Shown here: in pieces, positions 1-8,816 of the stretch
Layout: the number at the start of each line of letters is the position of its first letter
How positions within the stretch are numbered: the first letter of the stretch is position 1
Assembly: GCA_964435235.1 (NCBI GenBank)
Contig: CAYSXZ010000032.1
Location: 1-49,191 of the forward strand
DNA length: 49,191 bases
Origin: JAVZJR01 sp964435235
GTDB lineage: Archaea; Micrarchaeota; Micrarchaeia; Anstonellales; Bilamarchaeaceae
Reading direction: 5' to 3'
Program-made: the position numbers and the translations under genes
The notes under the pieces: model-generated
What the model was told of the DNA's origin: nothing
Databases searched by the model: none
What the model saw: the letters and a program-made list of their open reading frames with translations, nothing else

Positions 1-845
1 ATATAAGCATTCTCCATTACGAAAACAGACCGATTCTTATACTGCTTGATTTTGGAACGAATTCGGAGAGCATAGATGGATTAAGGCTAATTAAAGCAGC
101 TGGAGTGGAAATAATTGCTATAGACCATCATCCTCTAGACAGTAAGATAGGACAGTTTGTTGATGCCCTTTTAAATCCCTGGTCAGCAGATGGTCTCATC
201 GATCCATCGTATTATCCTGTTGGTTATCTTGCAAGCGAGATAGCAAGACTGTGCGGCGCTGAAAACACAGATCAGTATGCCAAGATAGCCTGTGCAGGTG
301 ATAAGAGCGGCCTTCTTCAGCAGAATGAAGAAGAAAGAAAGGCAGCCCTCGTCCTAGATTATCTTGCTATCCATACCTCATTTGGAAATAATTTAGATTT
401 TTATAGGGATGTTCTGAGGGAAAAGGAGCTTTTCGATTCTCTATGGCAGCAGGCATCTGACAAGATAAAGGAAGCAGTTGAAAATGTGCTTCCGAAAGTT
501 AAAAAAAGCGAAAAGAACGAAATTGTAATTTATACAGTTCCGCTTGACGGGGTCTTAACGAAAGGAGAATTTCCAAACAAGAGTAAGCTTACCACAGCAA
601 TATACGAAAACTTTTCGACAGATCTTCCAATGATAACGATTGGCTATGGAGATGGAGTAGTAATAGGACGTTGTAATTCTGCATTTGTTCAAAGCAGGAG
701 AGGGCTTTCTGATATAATAAAAAGGATTTCGTCAGATATGAAAAATTTTGTTATCGCAGGCGGTGGGCATGCAAGGGCTGCAGCAATAAGGGTAGAGAAA
801 GGATACGAAAAATTCGTTGTAGAACAATTGATGGAGGCATTATGA
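1..845 (+). CDS. DHH family phosphoesterase (5' end outside the window)
   Basis: The reading frame is open from position 3, so the gene begins before the window; the GTG at 105 is internal. The visible part reads LLDFGTNSESIDG, then the DHH motif (IAIDHHP), and near the C-terminus the glycine/histidine-rich AGGGHARAAA of a DHHA1 domain. DHH/DHHA1 proteins are metal-dependent phosphoesterases, including RecJ-like exonucleases and oligonucleotide phosphatases. The N-terminal DHH metal motifs are missing here, so nuclease and small-nucleotide phosphatase roles cannot be told apart. The stop overlaps the start of the next gene in an ATGA, which implies co-transcription with the epimerase. Confidence 0.85.
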   Translation, partial: ISILHYENRPILILLDFGTNSESIDGLRLIKAAGVEIIAIDHHPLDSKIGQFVDALLNPWSADGLIDPSYYPVGYLASEIARLCGAENTDQYAKIACAGDKSGLLQQNEEERKAALVLDYLAIHTSFGNNLDFYRDVLREKELFDSLWQQASDKIKEAVENVLPKVKKSEKNEIVIYTVPLDGVLTKGEFPNKSKLTTAIYENFSTDLPMITIGYGDGVVIGRCNSAFVQSRRGLSDIIKRISSDMKNFVIAGGGHARAAAIRVEKGYEKFVVEQLMEAL

Positions 846-1771
846 TGAGAGCTCTCGTGACTGGAGGCGCTGGATTCATAGGTTCGCACATTGTCGAACG
901 ATTACTCAGCAATAATTGGGATGTTGTAGTCCTAGACGATCTTTCAGGAGGAAAAATGGAAAACATTGCGCAATTTCTTGAAAGGGTGGAATTCGTAAAA
1001 GGAAGTATAACTGATGGAAAGGCAGTTAAAAAGGCGATTGCGGATGTTGACTATGTATTTCATGAAGCAGCAGTGGTCTCTGTTCAAGCTTCATTTTTAG
1101 AGCCACAAAAAACAATGCTTGTTAATGTTGAGGGAACGAAAACCCTTCTCGATGAAGCGCTTGATGCTGGAGTAAAACGCGTGATATTCGCATCATCAGC
1201 AGCTGTTTATGGAAGCGCAGAGCCTCCAATAAGGGAGGACTTTGAGTTGAAGCCCCTCTCCCCATACGGCGAATCAAAAGTTGCTGGTGAGCAGCTTATG
1301 CGCGAATATGCAAAGAAGGGCCTTGAAACCGTATCCCTTCGTTATTTTAATGTCTATGGCCCAAGGCAAAATCCTTCTTCGCAGTACAGTGGCGTTATAA
1401 CAAGATTCGTACACAAGATGCTTAATGGGGAAAGACCTGTTATATACGGGGATGGAAATCAAACGCGCGACTTCATATTTATAGAAGATGTTGTCAGCGC
1501 TAACATACTCGCCGCAAAAAATAAGAATGCAGCAGGAGATGTTTTCAATATCGGCAGTGGTGTACCGCTTACAATAAACCAACTTGTAGGTATTCTCTCA
1601 GAACTTCTTAATTATGACGGCGACCCTGAATACACTGAAAGGAGAGAAGGGGACATTTACGATTCCTATGCAGACATCTCAAAAGCGCAAAGCCTTCTCG
1701 GTTTTAAGGTAACTACATCTATAGAAGAAGGGCTCAAAAAGACGATAGAATGGCAACGCAATTGGAGTTAA
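842..1771 (+). CDS. NAD-dependent sugar-nucleotide epimerase/dehydratase (GalE-like extended SDR)
   Basis: Extended short-chain dehydrogenase of 309 aa. The N-terminus has the Rossmann motif TGGAGFIGSH, followed by DD at the end of beta-2. The catalytic region shows SSAAVYG and SPYGESK, i.e. the S/T-Y-x3-K triad. The family interconverts NDP-sugars, most often UDP-glucose/UDP-galactose or their N-acetyl forms, supplying precursors for glycosylation of lipids or surface proteins. Substrate cannot be read from the motifs. Two ATG codons in tandem start the gene; the first overlaps the stop of the DHH gene. A 31-bp gap separates it from purP, which has its own TATA box. Confidence 0.88.
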   Translation: MMRALVTGGAGFIGSHIVERLLSNNWDVVVLDDLSGGKMENIAQFLERVEFVKGSITDGKAVKKAIADVDYVFHEAAVVSVQASFLEPQKTMLVNVEGTKTLLDEALDAGVKRVIFASSAAVYGSAEPPIREDFELKPLSPYGESKVAGEQLMREYAKKGLETVSLRYFNVYGPRQNPSSQYSGVITRFVHKMLNGERPVIYGDGNQTRDFIFIEDVVSANILAAKNKNAAGDVFNIGSGVPLTINQLVGILSELLNYDGDPEYTERREGDIYDSYADISKAQSLLGFKVTTSIEEGLKKTIEWQRNWS

Positions 1772-1782
1772 GAATTTAAACC
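1771..1782 (+). promoter_or_regulatory. TATA-like box for leaderless purP
   Basis: The sequence gaatttaaacct is centred about 26 bp upstream of the purP ATG at 1803. There is no Shine-Dalgarno sequence before that ATG. This spacing fits archaeal TATA-to-start distances and suggests a leaderless mRNA beginning at or next to the start codon. Prediction only. Confidence 0.5.
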
Positions 1783-1802
1783 TCTTTTGCTTATCCAGTA
1801 TT

Positions 1803-2891
1803 ATGCAACACACAATAGCAACAATAGGAAGCCATTCCGCCCTTGATGTATGCGAGGGTGCGAAGGGCGAAGGTTTCAAAACGCTTGTTGTATGTCAGAA
1901 AGGAAGGGACGCAACATATTCGGTATACTACAGAACACGAAAACGTGGCGAACTTGAGATAGGAGTTGTAGACGACGTGCTACTCCTAGAAAAGTTTAAG
2001 GATATCTTGGATAAAAAAAACCAAGACCTTTTACTAAACAAAAAATCCATCTTTATCCCAAACCGTTCGTTCGCGGTTTATGTTGGTTATGATGAGATAG
2101 AAAAGTCCTTCGTAATACCAGTGTTTGGTAATAAATACCTGCTTAGGGCAGAAGAGCGCAATGTTCAAAAGAACCAATACTATCTTATGGAAAAGGCAGG
2201 CATCAGATTTCCGAGAGAGGTCTCTTCCCCTGACGAAATAGATACCCTCTGCATAGTAAAGGTAAACGAAGCAAGAAGAAGCTACGAACGTGCCTTCTTC
2301 CTAGCAAGAAGTCCAGAAGAGTACAGAAAAAAAAGCGAGGTTCTAATAAAAGAAGGAAAGATAACAAAAGAAGGGCTTAAGAATGCAAAGATAGAGGAGT
2401 ATATTATAGGAGTGCCTTTCAATTTCAATTTCTTTTACTCTCCGCTTCATGACGAGGTTGAACTTTTAGGTATAGACACCAGAAGACAGACAAATCTAGA
2501 TGGCTTTCTTCGACTTCCTGCGGACAAGCAACTCGAACTTTTAAAATACACCCAGCCAAGCACTATAGAGACAGGGCACATAGCATGCACCCTACGCGAA
2601 TCTCTTATTCAGCAGGCAATCGAAGCCGGGGAGAGGTTAGTAGAAGCGTCGCAAAAGGAATACGAGCCAGGAATAATTGGTCCATTCGCCCTTCAAGGAG
2701 CTATAGTAGAGGAAAATGGGGAGCACTTTGTCTGTTTCGATGTATCACTCAGGATCCCAGGATCTCCAGGCACACGATTTACACCTTATTCTGAATATCT
2801 CTTCAGAAGAAGCATAAGCTTCGGCAGAAGAATTGCGATGGAAATAAAGGAAGCAGAAAAAAAGAATAGGATAGAAGATATTACAACATAA
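1803..2891 (+). CDS. purP: 5-formaminoimidazole-4-carboxamide ribonucleotide synthetase (PurP)
   Basis: PurP is an archaeal ATP-grasp enzyme that converts AICAR, formate and ATP to FAICAR, replacing the folate-dependent PurH transformylase step of purine synthesis. The 362-aa length is typical. Recognisable features are the N-terminal IATIGSHSALDV, the GFKTLVVCQ strand and the C-terminal region with GPFALQG and ISFGRRIAMEI. purD lies about 40 kb downstream in the same window, so de novo purine synthesis is probably present. The last 11 bp overlap the 3' end of the convergent HAD gene. The start ATG at 1803 fits the TATA box. Confidence 0.93.
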   Translation: MQHTIATIGSHSALDVCEGAKGEGFKTLVVCQKGRDATYSVYYRTRKRGELEIGVVDDVLLLEKFKDILDKKNQDLLLNKKSIFIPNRSFAVYVGYDEIEKSFVIPVFGNKYLLRAEERNVQKNQYYLMEKAGIRFPREVSSPDEIDTLCIVKVNEARRSYERAFFLARSPEEYRKKSEVLIKEGKITKEGLKNAKIEEYIIGVPFNFNFFYSPLHDEVELLGIDTRRQTNLDGFLRLPADKQLELLKYTQPSTIETGHIACTLRESLIQQAIEAGERLVEASQKEYEPGIIGPFALQGAIVEENGEHFVCFDVSLRIPGSPGTRFTPYSEYLFRRSISFGRRIAMEIKEAEKKNRIEDITT

Positions 2892-3549
2892 GAAGTTTTT
2901 CTTGAAAATCTCTAAAATCCTTTATTACACCAGCAGCTTCTTTTTTGTTGATGTAATCAACAGCTGGAGAGTAGACAAGAATAACCTTTATGCCTGCTCT
3001 TTTAGCAGCAGTAAAACCGGAGATGGAATCTTCGAAAGCAAGACACTCATTTGCCTTCACACCAAGTTTTTTCATGGCTGCAAGAAAAGCATCTGGGCTA
3101 GGTTTCCTTTTTTCATAGTCCCCACTTCCTATTACAATATCGAAATACCTATCAAGGCCAGCTACAGAGAGTGCGAGTAATATATTCTCTTTATGACCAC
3201 CAGATACTACTGCTGTTTTTATCTTTCTCTTTTTTAACATTGTAAGAAACTCCTTTATACCTCTCTTTACCTTAACCTTTCCCTTCTTTATGAGCTCGCT
3301 ATATAGTTTTTTCCTCCTTTTTACGTAATCATCAATAACTGTTGCATCTCTTATTCCAACTTCTCCAAGCAGCACAGTGAATATATTTTTCGAGCCTGTT
3401 CCTGCGAATTCACGATACCATCTCCTCATGCTTACGCTTATTCCGAGTGGTTTTAGGAGTTGCATAAATGTCATATAGTGAACAGGCTCAGAATCTACAA
3501 TAACGCCATCAAAATCAAACAACACCGCCCTCAGCACATTCTCAACCAT
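2881..3549 (-). CDS. HAD-superfamily hydrolase (beta-phosphoglucomutase/phosphoglycolate phosphatase-like)
   Basis: 222-aa HAD subfamily IA protein. Motif I is FDFDGVIVDSEP near residue 10 (nucleophile Asp and acid Asp). Motif II is VVSGG, motif III is RKPSPDAF with the conserved Lys, and motif IV is FEDSISG. The cap lies between motifs I and II. Such enzymes dephosphorylate small sugar phosphates or act as phosphomutases; the substrate cannot be read from the sequence. It converges with purP, overlapping it by 11 bp. A TATA-like stretch on the minus strand (around 3570-3580) lies about 26 bp before its ATG, suggesting a leaderless transcript. Confidence 0.88.
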   Translation of the reverse strand: MVENVLRAVLFDFDGVIVDSEPVHYMTFMQLLKPLGISVSMRRWYREFAGTGSKNIFTVLLGEVGIRDATVIDDYVKRRKKLYSELIKKGKVKVKRGIKEFLTMLKKRKIKTAVVSGGHKENILLALSVAGLDRYFDIVIGSGDYEKRKPSPDAFLAAMKKLGVKANECLAFEDSISGFTAAKRAGIKVILVYSPAVDYINKKEAAGVIKDFRDFQEKLLML

Positions 3550-3609
3550 ATTTGTTTTCTTAAAAATAGTATTAAAAATACGATTACAGAAATAAAAATT
3601 GTGATTGAA

Positions 3610-4320
3610 ATGAAAAGATTAATCTTCTTTTTTGGAATAATGTTCTTACTTCTGGGGTGCATAGGGGGAGAGGAGACCCCTCAGAACGAGACGAACGTGA
3701 CCGCTCCACAGGAAAGACCTACTGTGGTAATGCCATCCTTCACTTTGATAAGCCCAGGTGAAGAAGAGGTATTTACAACCGAAGGAGATTACGGTTCTAT
3801 CAACGTCGTTCTCAGCACGTCTAATCTTATAATAAGACCAGCAGGAACTAGACCGAATAAGATAGGGGAAGGTCATTTTGCCATCTCTTTAGATGGTGGC
3901 GATAAGACCTACGTATTTACGAAAAACTATGTACTTGACGGTATAAGCCCTGGCGCGCATACACTTAGAGTCGAACTTGTACATAATGATAATACTCCAT
4001 ATTCTCCCCCAATAGTGAGAACGGTTAATTTCTATATTGAAAAGACAGTGACAGAATACATCCCGAAGGAATACGTAGTGGTGATCGAGGACTTTTCGTA
4101 CGAACCAGAGACAATAACTGTGAATGTCGGAGATACAATTACCTGGGTCAATCGCGGCTCCTATCCTAGATCCGCAACGTACACAGGAGTTTTCGACACA
4201 CAGATAATACCCCCAGGCCAAAACGCAAGTGTTAAGATGACAACTCCAGGAACATTCAGATACTATTCCCTTACATTTATGGCAATGAAAGGAACAGTCA
4301 TTGTTAATCAGCCGGAATAA
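3610..4320 (+). CDS. lipoprotein with degenerate cupredoxin domain
   Basis: Predicted envelope lipoprotein of 236 aa. The start is set at ATG 3610 because the protein then opens with a lipoprotein signal: MKR, a hydrophobic stretch, and lipobox LLGC with Cys17. An upstream in-frame ATG would run antisense through the HAD gene. Residues about 45-145 look like a beta-sandwich (DUF4399/Ig-like). Residues 155-233 have the cupredoxin pattern (YEPETITVNVGDTITWVN, then the C-terminal strand ending MKGTVIV). The copper ligands are mostly gone: the first His is replaced by Arg187, Cys by Ser220 and the second His by Phe223; only Met226 remains. Copper binding or electron transfer is therefore unlikely. 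Confidence 0.78.
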   Translation: MKRLIFFFGIMFLLLGCIGGEETPQNETNVTAPQERPTVVMPSFTLISPGEEEVFTTEGDYGSINVVLSTSNLIIRPAGTRPNKIGEGHFAISLDGGDKTYVFTKNYVLDGISPGAHTLRVELVHNDNTPYSPPIVRTVNFYIEKTVTEYIPKEYVVVIEDFSYEPETITVNVGDTITWVNRGSYPRSATYTGVFDTQIIPPGQNASVKMTTPGTFRYYSLTFMAMKGTVIVNQPE

Positions 4321-4331
4321 TTTTATGAGAT

Positions 4332-5327
4332 ATGTCTTGGAGGCGAGCGAAAATAGACGAGAAAACTCTTCTCCGCTACAAGAAAGCCCAGTATGGGATA
4401 GTAGGAAAGCATTCAGCAGTTCAGATATGCAGCTGGACAAAGAAAGCACTCAGAAGAAAAGGGGTCTGCTATAAGCAGAAATTTTATGGCATAGACTGTT
4501 ACCGTTGCACTCAAATGAGTCCTGCATTTGCACGGTGCCAAGAATCCTGCGTTCATTGCTGGAGGCCAGCAGAGTGGATGAAGAAAATAAAAATGGATGA
4601 AAATGATGTAGATGAACCAGCTCTTATCATTGACGGTATAATAAAAGAGAGAAAAAAGCTCCTGTGTGGGATCGGGGGAGCAAAGGATGTGGATAAAGAA
4701 AAATTTTTGGAGAGCATGAAAGGATTCCCATCTCATTGGGCTATTTCTCTTTCAGGAGAACCCACAATCTATCCAAAAATAGGAGAACTCATAGAATTAT
4801 TAAGAAAAAACAAAGAGGTTAGGAGTGTTTTTCTTGTTACAAATGGGCAGGAACCAGATGTGCTCAAGGGTTTAAAAGCAAAAAAACTTCCTACTCAACT
4901 TTACCTATCTATCAGTGCGCCTAATGAGAAGCTCTTTAAGGAATTGAATCGCTCAGTCTATCCTGATGGTTGGAAACGCCTGCAAGAAAGCATAAGAGCA
5001 CTTCGATCGCTTGGGTGCAGGACTGTTATAAGGCTTACCCTAATTCGAGGCGTTAACGATATGAGCGAGCATCTACCAGAATATGCAGCTATCCTAGAGA
5101 CATCAAAGGCAGATTTCATAGAAATAAAGTCATATATGTATCTCGGGTTATCGCGCAATAGATTGAAAAAGGAAAACATGGCACCGCATTTTTATATAAG
5201 GCAGTGGGCAGAGAGACTGTTATCGCTTCTACCTTCTTATAGATTTGAGAATGAAGACGAAACCTCGAGAATAGTACTTCTTAAAAGAAAAGACTCAAAA
5301 ATTGATACTCTCATAAGAAGTTCTTAA
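4332..5327 (+). CDS. taw1: tRNA-Phe 4-demethylwyosine synthase Taw1 (radical SAM)
   Basis: Taw1 (TYW1 family) condenses N1-methylguanosine-37 of tRNA-Phe with pyruvate to form the tricyclic wyosine base. The 331-aa protein carries the radical-SAM triad as C69, C73 and C76 (CQESCVHCW). A second cluster site is visible as C33, C46 and C59, with the 13-residue spacing known from archaeal Taw1. SLSGEPTIYP supplies the SAM-binding GEP-type motif. The start follows the lipoprotein stop by 11 bp and the next gene begins 10 bp after, so it probably belongs to the long 3.6-10.1 kb unit. Confidence 0.95.
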   Translation: MSWRRAKIDEKTLLRYKKAQYGIVGKHSAVQICSWTKKALRRKGVCYKQKFYGIDCYRCTQMSPAFARCQESCVHCWRPAEWMKKIKMDENDVDEPALIIDGIIKERKKLLCGIGGAKDVDKEKFLESMKGFPSHWAISLSGEPTIYPKIGELIELLRKNKEVRSVFLVTNGQEPDVLKGLKAKKLPTQLYLSISAPNEKLFKELNRSVYPDGWKRLQESIRALRSLGCRTVIRLTLIRGVNDMSEHLPEYAAILETSKADFIEIKSYMYLGLSRNRLKKENMAPHFYIRQWAERLLSLLPSYRFENEDETSRIVLLKRKDSKIDTLIRSS

Positions 5328-5337
5328 ATCGAAGGGG

Positions 5338-6720
5338 ATGGAGATGCTCGGATGGAAGATATTAAAGGATGGCGATTATAAGATTAGCCTTCCAAGGCTG
5401 AGCGATGCAGAAGAGCAGATGATAGAGGTTGTTGAGGAGCGCTTTCGGGAAGCTGCGAGAACTATGGTAGAGGGCAGCGAAAAGGAAAGCGAGGCATTGA
5501 TAAGAAATCTTCTTCTATCAGTAGCAGAGGAAGAAGGCATACTACTAGACAACGATCAGCTCGAATATCTCTCGCACGCAGCCTTTCTTCACATATACGC
5601 ATTTGCGTTTATCGACCTTCTTGTAAAAGACCAGGAGATAGAAGAGATAAGCGTCATAGGTATAAACAAACCAGTTTATGTTTATCTGAAGAATCAGGGC
5701 TGGAAGAGCGTAAATGCCTGCTTCACAAACGAGAAGGCCATTGCAGATGTTGCAAACAAAATGGCACGAGGGATGGGGAGGCATATAACGATGCAAAACC
5801 CCCGTCTTGATGCTATGCTTCCTGATGGTTCTCGTCTTCACGCATCCCTTCCGCCAGTTTCGCAGGGAGAGATAACAATAAGAAAATTCAGACAGAGGCC
5901 ATTTTCACCAAAAGAACTTATAGACCTAAAGACGACAACAGCCGAAGCACTAGCATTCCTTTCTCTTGTGATGCAAAGCGACAACTCCGTTCTTATCGGT
6001 GGCAATACTGGTTCTGGAAAAACAACACTACTCAACGCGCTTTTTTCATTCGTTCCTGCAAATGAAAGAGTGCTCATTACAGAGGAAACCCCGGAGATAA
6101 ATATTCCGCATAAACATCAGGTTAGGTTAGTAGCAAACCGCGATATGGAAATAGGTTTGAAGGATTTGATGTATGATACACTAAGGATGAGACCAGACAG
6201 AATGATCGTTGGTGAGGTAAGAAACAAGCAAGAATTCGAAGCACTTTTCGATGTTTTGCTCGCAGGGCAAGCGCGTGGTTGTTATGCAACCCTACACTCT
6301 CAGGGTGCTTTAGAGGCTTGCCAGCGAATTAAGAGTTTTGGGATAAATGAAATGGATGTAGAAAGCGTAGATTGTATAGTAATACAAAGGCGAATGCTCC
6401 TTTATGATGCAAAGAAAAGAAAAAATGTAGAAGTAAGAAAAATGACAGAAATAGCAGAGATGGATAACGGTCCAAAGCTCCTTTTCTCATTCGATAGAAA
6501 GTCTGGTACATTGCGATTTAAGAATGGGGGAAAGCTCCTTCAAAGGGTTGCGGATAGTTTCGGTATGAGCGAAAAAGAGATAAAAAAAGAGCTGGAGCTT
6601 AGAAAGCGCCTCTTCTCGTCTCTAGATTCTGAATTTTTCTCTTTCTATGCATCACTTCAAAAAAGGCTTTACGGCATTCAAGAAGAAAAAGAGGAGAAAA
6701 AAGAGGGAGGAAGGGAATAA
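5338..6720 (+). CDS. type II/IV secretion system ATPase (GspE/PilT/VirB11-like, archaeal type IV pilus)
   Basis: Hexameric secretion ATPase of 460 aa that would power assembly of type IV pilus-like filaments. It has the Walker A motif GGNTGSGKTT at about residues 221-230, the Asp box region ITEETPE, the Walker B-like RMIVGEVRN near residue 288, and the His box (ATLHSQG). The stop overlaps the start of the membrane platform gene (TAATG), the usual ATPase-platform pairing of archaeal pili. No archaellum accessory genes (arlC-H) and no prepilin are visible, so this is more likely a pilus or secretion motor than an archaellum. An alternative start is ATG 5344. Confidence 0.9.
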   Translation: MEMLGWKILKDGDYKISLPRLSDAEEQMIEVVEERFREAARTMVEGSEKESEALIRNLLLSVAEEEGILLDNDQLEYLSHAAFLHIYAFAFIDLLVKDQEIEEISVIGINKPVYVYLKNQGWKSVNACFTNEKAIADVANKMARGMGRHITMQNPRLDAMLPDGSRLHASLPPVSQGEITIRKFRQRPFSPKELIDLKTTTAEALAFLSLVMQSDNSVLIGGNTGSGKTTLLNALFSFVPANERVLITEETPEINIPHKHQVRLVANRDMEIGLKDLMYDTLRMRPDRMIVGEVRNKQEFEALFDVLLAGQARGCYATLHSQGALEACQRIKSFGINEMDVESVDCIVIQRRMLLYDAKKRKNVEVRKMTEIAEMDNGPKLLFSFDRKSGTLRFKNGGKLLQRVADSFGMSEKEIKKELELRKRLFSSLDSEFFSFYASLQKRLYGIQEEKEEKKEGGRE

Positions 6721-8321
6721 TGGCTTCAATCCTAGAAACCATAGTAAATAATCTTCACTTGTTTCCAGAGGTTGAGGTAAAAAGTAGGCTATCAAAAAAA
6801 CTCCTTGTCATCTACCCAGAAGCAGATGAACGGCGATATATTGGTGCTTGCCTAATAATCTCTCTTATTCTTTCCATTTTCATCTTCATCTTTTCGCTTT
6901 TTCTCTTTGATGAAGAGATGTCATTGCTCATATTTCCAATTTCTTTCCTACTTTTTTTCCTCTTCCTGCTTGCATTGCCAACATTTGAACTCAGCAAACG
7001 CTCTAAGATTATTGAAGTAGAGATGCCGTTTATGCTTAGGACTGTAGGAATGCTAATAAACATGAAAATTCCATTCACGAAGGCTCTTGCCATAGTCTCA
7101 GAGGAAAACAACGAAATCGGTAAGGAGATGAGAAGGATAGTACAGGATGTTAACAGCGGTGTTACCATAGAAAAGGCGTTTGCAAGATTTGCTTTATCGT
7201 TCGATTCCCAACCAGTAAAAAGAGCGATTTCGCAACTCCTTTCAACATATGAAATAGGGGGAGCTGGGAATGAGATGAAGAGAATAGGGGACGAGCTTTT
7301 GGCAATGCAACAACACAGGCTAAAGGAACATGCTTCGAAGAGCGCAATTTTTGGTATGTTGTTTATTATGACGGTGGCTATTCTGCCGACATTCTTCCTT
7401 GTTTATGTGTTGCTTGGTAAATTCGGGGTAGGAGGTACAATTTCCGAATTTGGCATAGCGATAACCCTTCTCCTAGTTTTCCCTGCAATAAGTGTTTTTC
7501 TTCTATTGCTCAGCAAAGCATCCGTTCCGCATTCTCCATTTTCACAAGGGCAAAGCATTCTTGATGTTGCAGTTGCAGCACCGGCATTTCTTTTTCTTTT
7601 AGCATTCCTCTTTTTGGAAGGGGACTTACGCCTCTTTATAGTAATAATAGCCACCGTGATGATGCTGTTTGTGGTTTATAAATCGTACATAAAGGAAAAA
7701 CGGACTGAAGAAATCGAGCAATACCTCCCAGATGCATTGTTTACTATTTCAGCGCTACCAAAATCTGCAAAGATGGAGAAGATTTTCGAGACCATTGAAA
7801 ATGGAGGATATGGGGCTCTTTCCGAAGAGGCAGGAAAATCAAAGAGACAGCTTCTTATGAATGTTAGGACAGATGTAGTCCTAGAGGACCTTTGGAAGAG
7901 AAATGATTCTGAAGCATTGAAGAGGGCATCGACAATGCTGAAACATGTTTTCAATACGAATGCATTTAACCAGATGCACAGCATAGCAGAAGACCTCCTA
8001 AAGAATTTTGAGATAAAAAGGGAGCGTGCAAGCCTTATGTCCATGCAAAAATATACAATACTCTTCGGTGGTCTTCTGGTACCAATCATACTCAAAATAG
8101 CACTTTCGCTTATATCCGGTATGGTAGAACTTTTTGGTGATCCTACAGCGCCTCAGCTTATATCCTATACCGTTTCTATAATCCCAGCATATCTTGTGAT
8201 GTACTCTCTCATATCTGCATTTTACATAGCTGATGTAGAAGGAAGAAAATCTCGACTAGCTATATACTTCCTGTTGCTTGCAGTGTTAAGTGTCCTTGTA
8301 TTCACCTTCCTGGAATTTTAG
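6720..8321 (+). CDS. archaeal type IV pilus membrane platform protein (TadC/FlaJ-like, T2SSF domains)
   Basis: 533-aa polytopic membrane protein, partner of the preceding ATPase. It has an N-terminal hydrophobic pair (about residues 43-80), a first cytoplasmic T2SSF-like helical domain (PFMLRTVGMLINMKIPFTKAL), a central block of membrane helices (about 210-325), a second cytoplasmic domain (EQYLPDALFTISALPKSAKM) and three C-terminal helices. This tandem arrangement matches TadC/FlaJ platform proteins that anchor the pilus base. Its ATG overlaps the ATPase stop by one base. Confidence 0.88.
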   Translation: MASILETIVNNLHLFPEVEVKSRLSKKLLVIYPEADERRYIGACLIISLILSIFIFIFSLFLFDEEMSLLIFPISFLLFFLFLLALPTFELSKRSKIIEVEMPFMLRTVGMLINMKIPFTKALAIVSEENNEIGKEMRRIVQDVNSGVTIEKAFARFALSFDSQPVKRAISQLLSTYEIGGAGNEMKRIGDELLAMQQHRLKEHASKSAIFGMLFIMTVAILPTFFLVYVLLGKFGVGGTISEFGIAITLLLVFPAISVFLLLLSKASVPHSPFSQGQSILDVAVAAPAFLFLLAFLFLEGDLRLFIVIIATVMMLFVVYKSYIKEKRTEEIEQYLPDALFTISALPKSAKMEKIFETIENGGYGALSEEAGKSKRQLLMNVRTDVVLEDLWKRNDSEALKRASTMLKHVFNTNAFNQMHSIAEDLLKNFEIKRERASLMSMQKYTILFGGLLVPIILKIALSLISGMVELFGDPTAPQLISYTVSIIPAYLVMYSLISAFYIADVEGRKSRLAIYFLLLAVLSVLVFTFLEF

Positions 8322-8330
8322 GTCATACCT

Positions 8331-8816
8331 ATGGATGCAATCTCAAACTTTGCTTATAGCATTAACAGCGAATTGCTCACAAAAGTAAGTCTATTATTGG
8401 ACAACCACATCGTTTTCGTGCTTGTTATCATGGCGCTTGTTTTAATAAAAGAAAGTAGAAACGCAAAGAGACTCAAGATTTTTGCAGCGCTTCTTTTAGC
8501 CTTCTTTTTTGCAACATGTATAAAAATTCTTACTGGGGTAGAGCGTCCGTGCGCATCTCTAGATATTCCAAATTGCCCATCGAGTAGCTCCTTTCCAAGC
8601 CTCCACGCGACGTTAGCGTTTGTTGTAATGATATCCTTCCTTAACAAGAGGAGTTATTGGATGTTTGTCCTCTTTGCGCTTTTTGTATCCCTAACGCGTT
8701 TGGTACTTGCCATGCACAGTTTTAGAGACATCGCTGCTGCCTTACCAATAGCGCTTATCACATATAATATAGTAGATGTTCTTTGGAGGAGTTTCACATG
8801 GAAGAGATTGAAATAA
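8331..8816 (+). CDS. PAP2-superfamily membrane phosphatase
   Basis: 161-aa membrane protein with the three PAP2 signatures in order: K-I-L-T-G-V-E-R-P (K-x6-RP), FPSLHAT (PSxH) and RLVLAMHSFRD (R-x5-H-x3-D). These enzymes dephosphorylate lipid phosphates such as polyprenyl diphosphate or phosphatidate analogues. The next gene is a polyprenol-kinase-like protein that starts within its 3' end, so the pair may recycle and charge the glycan carrier lipid (inference from context). The start ATG follows the platform gene by 9 bp. Confidence 0.88.
   Translation: MDAISNFAYSINSELLTKVSLLLDNHIVFVLVIMALVLIKESRNAKRLKIFAALLLAFFFATCIKILTGVERPCASLDIPNCPSSSSFPSLHATLAFVVMISFLNKRSYWMFVLFALFVSLTRLVLAMHSFRDIAAALPIALITYNIVDVLWRSFTWKRLK

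Noticed and set aside
3460..3609. N-terminal extension of the cupredoxin lipoprotein
   Set aside because: It overlaps the 5' end of the HAD gene, and the lipoprotein signal begins exactly at ATG 3610.
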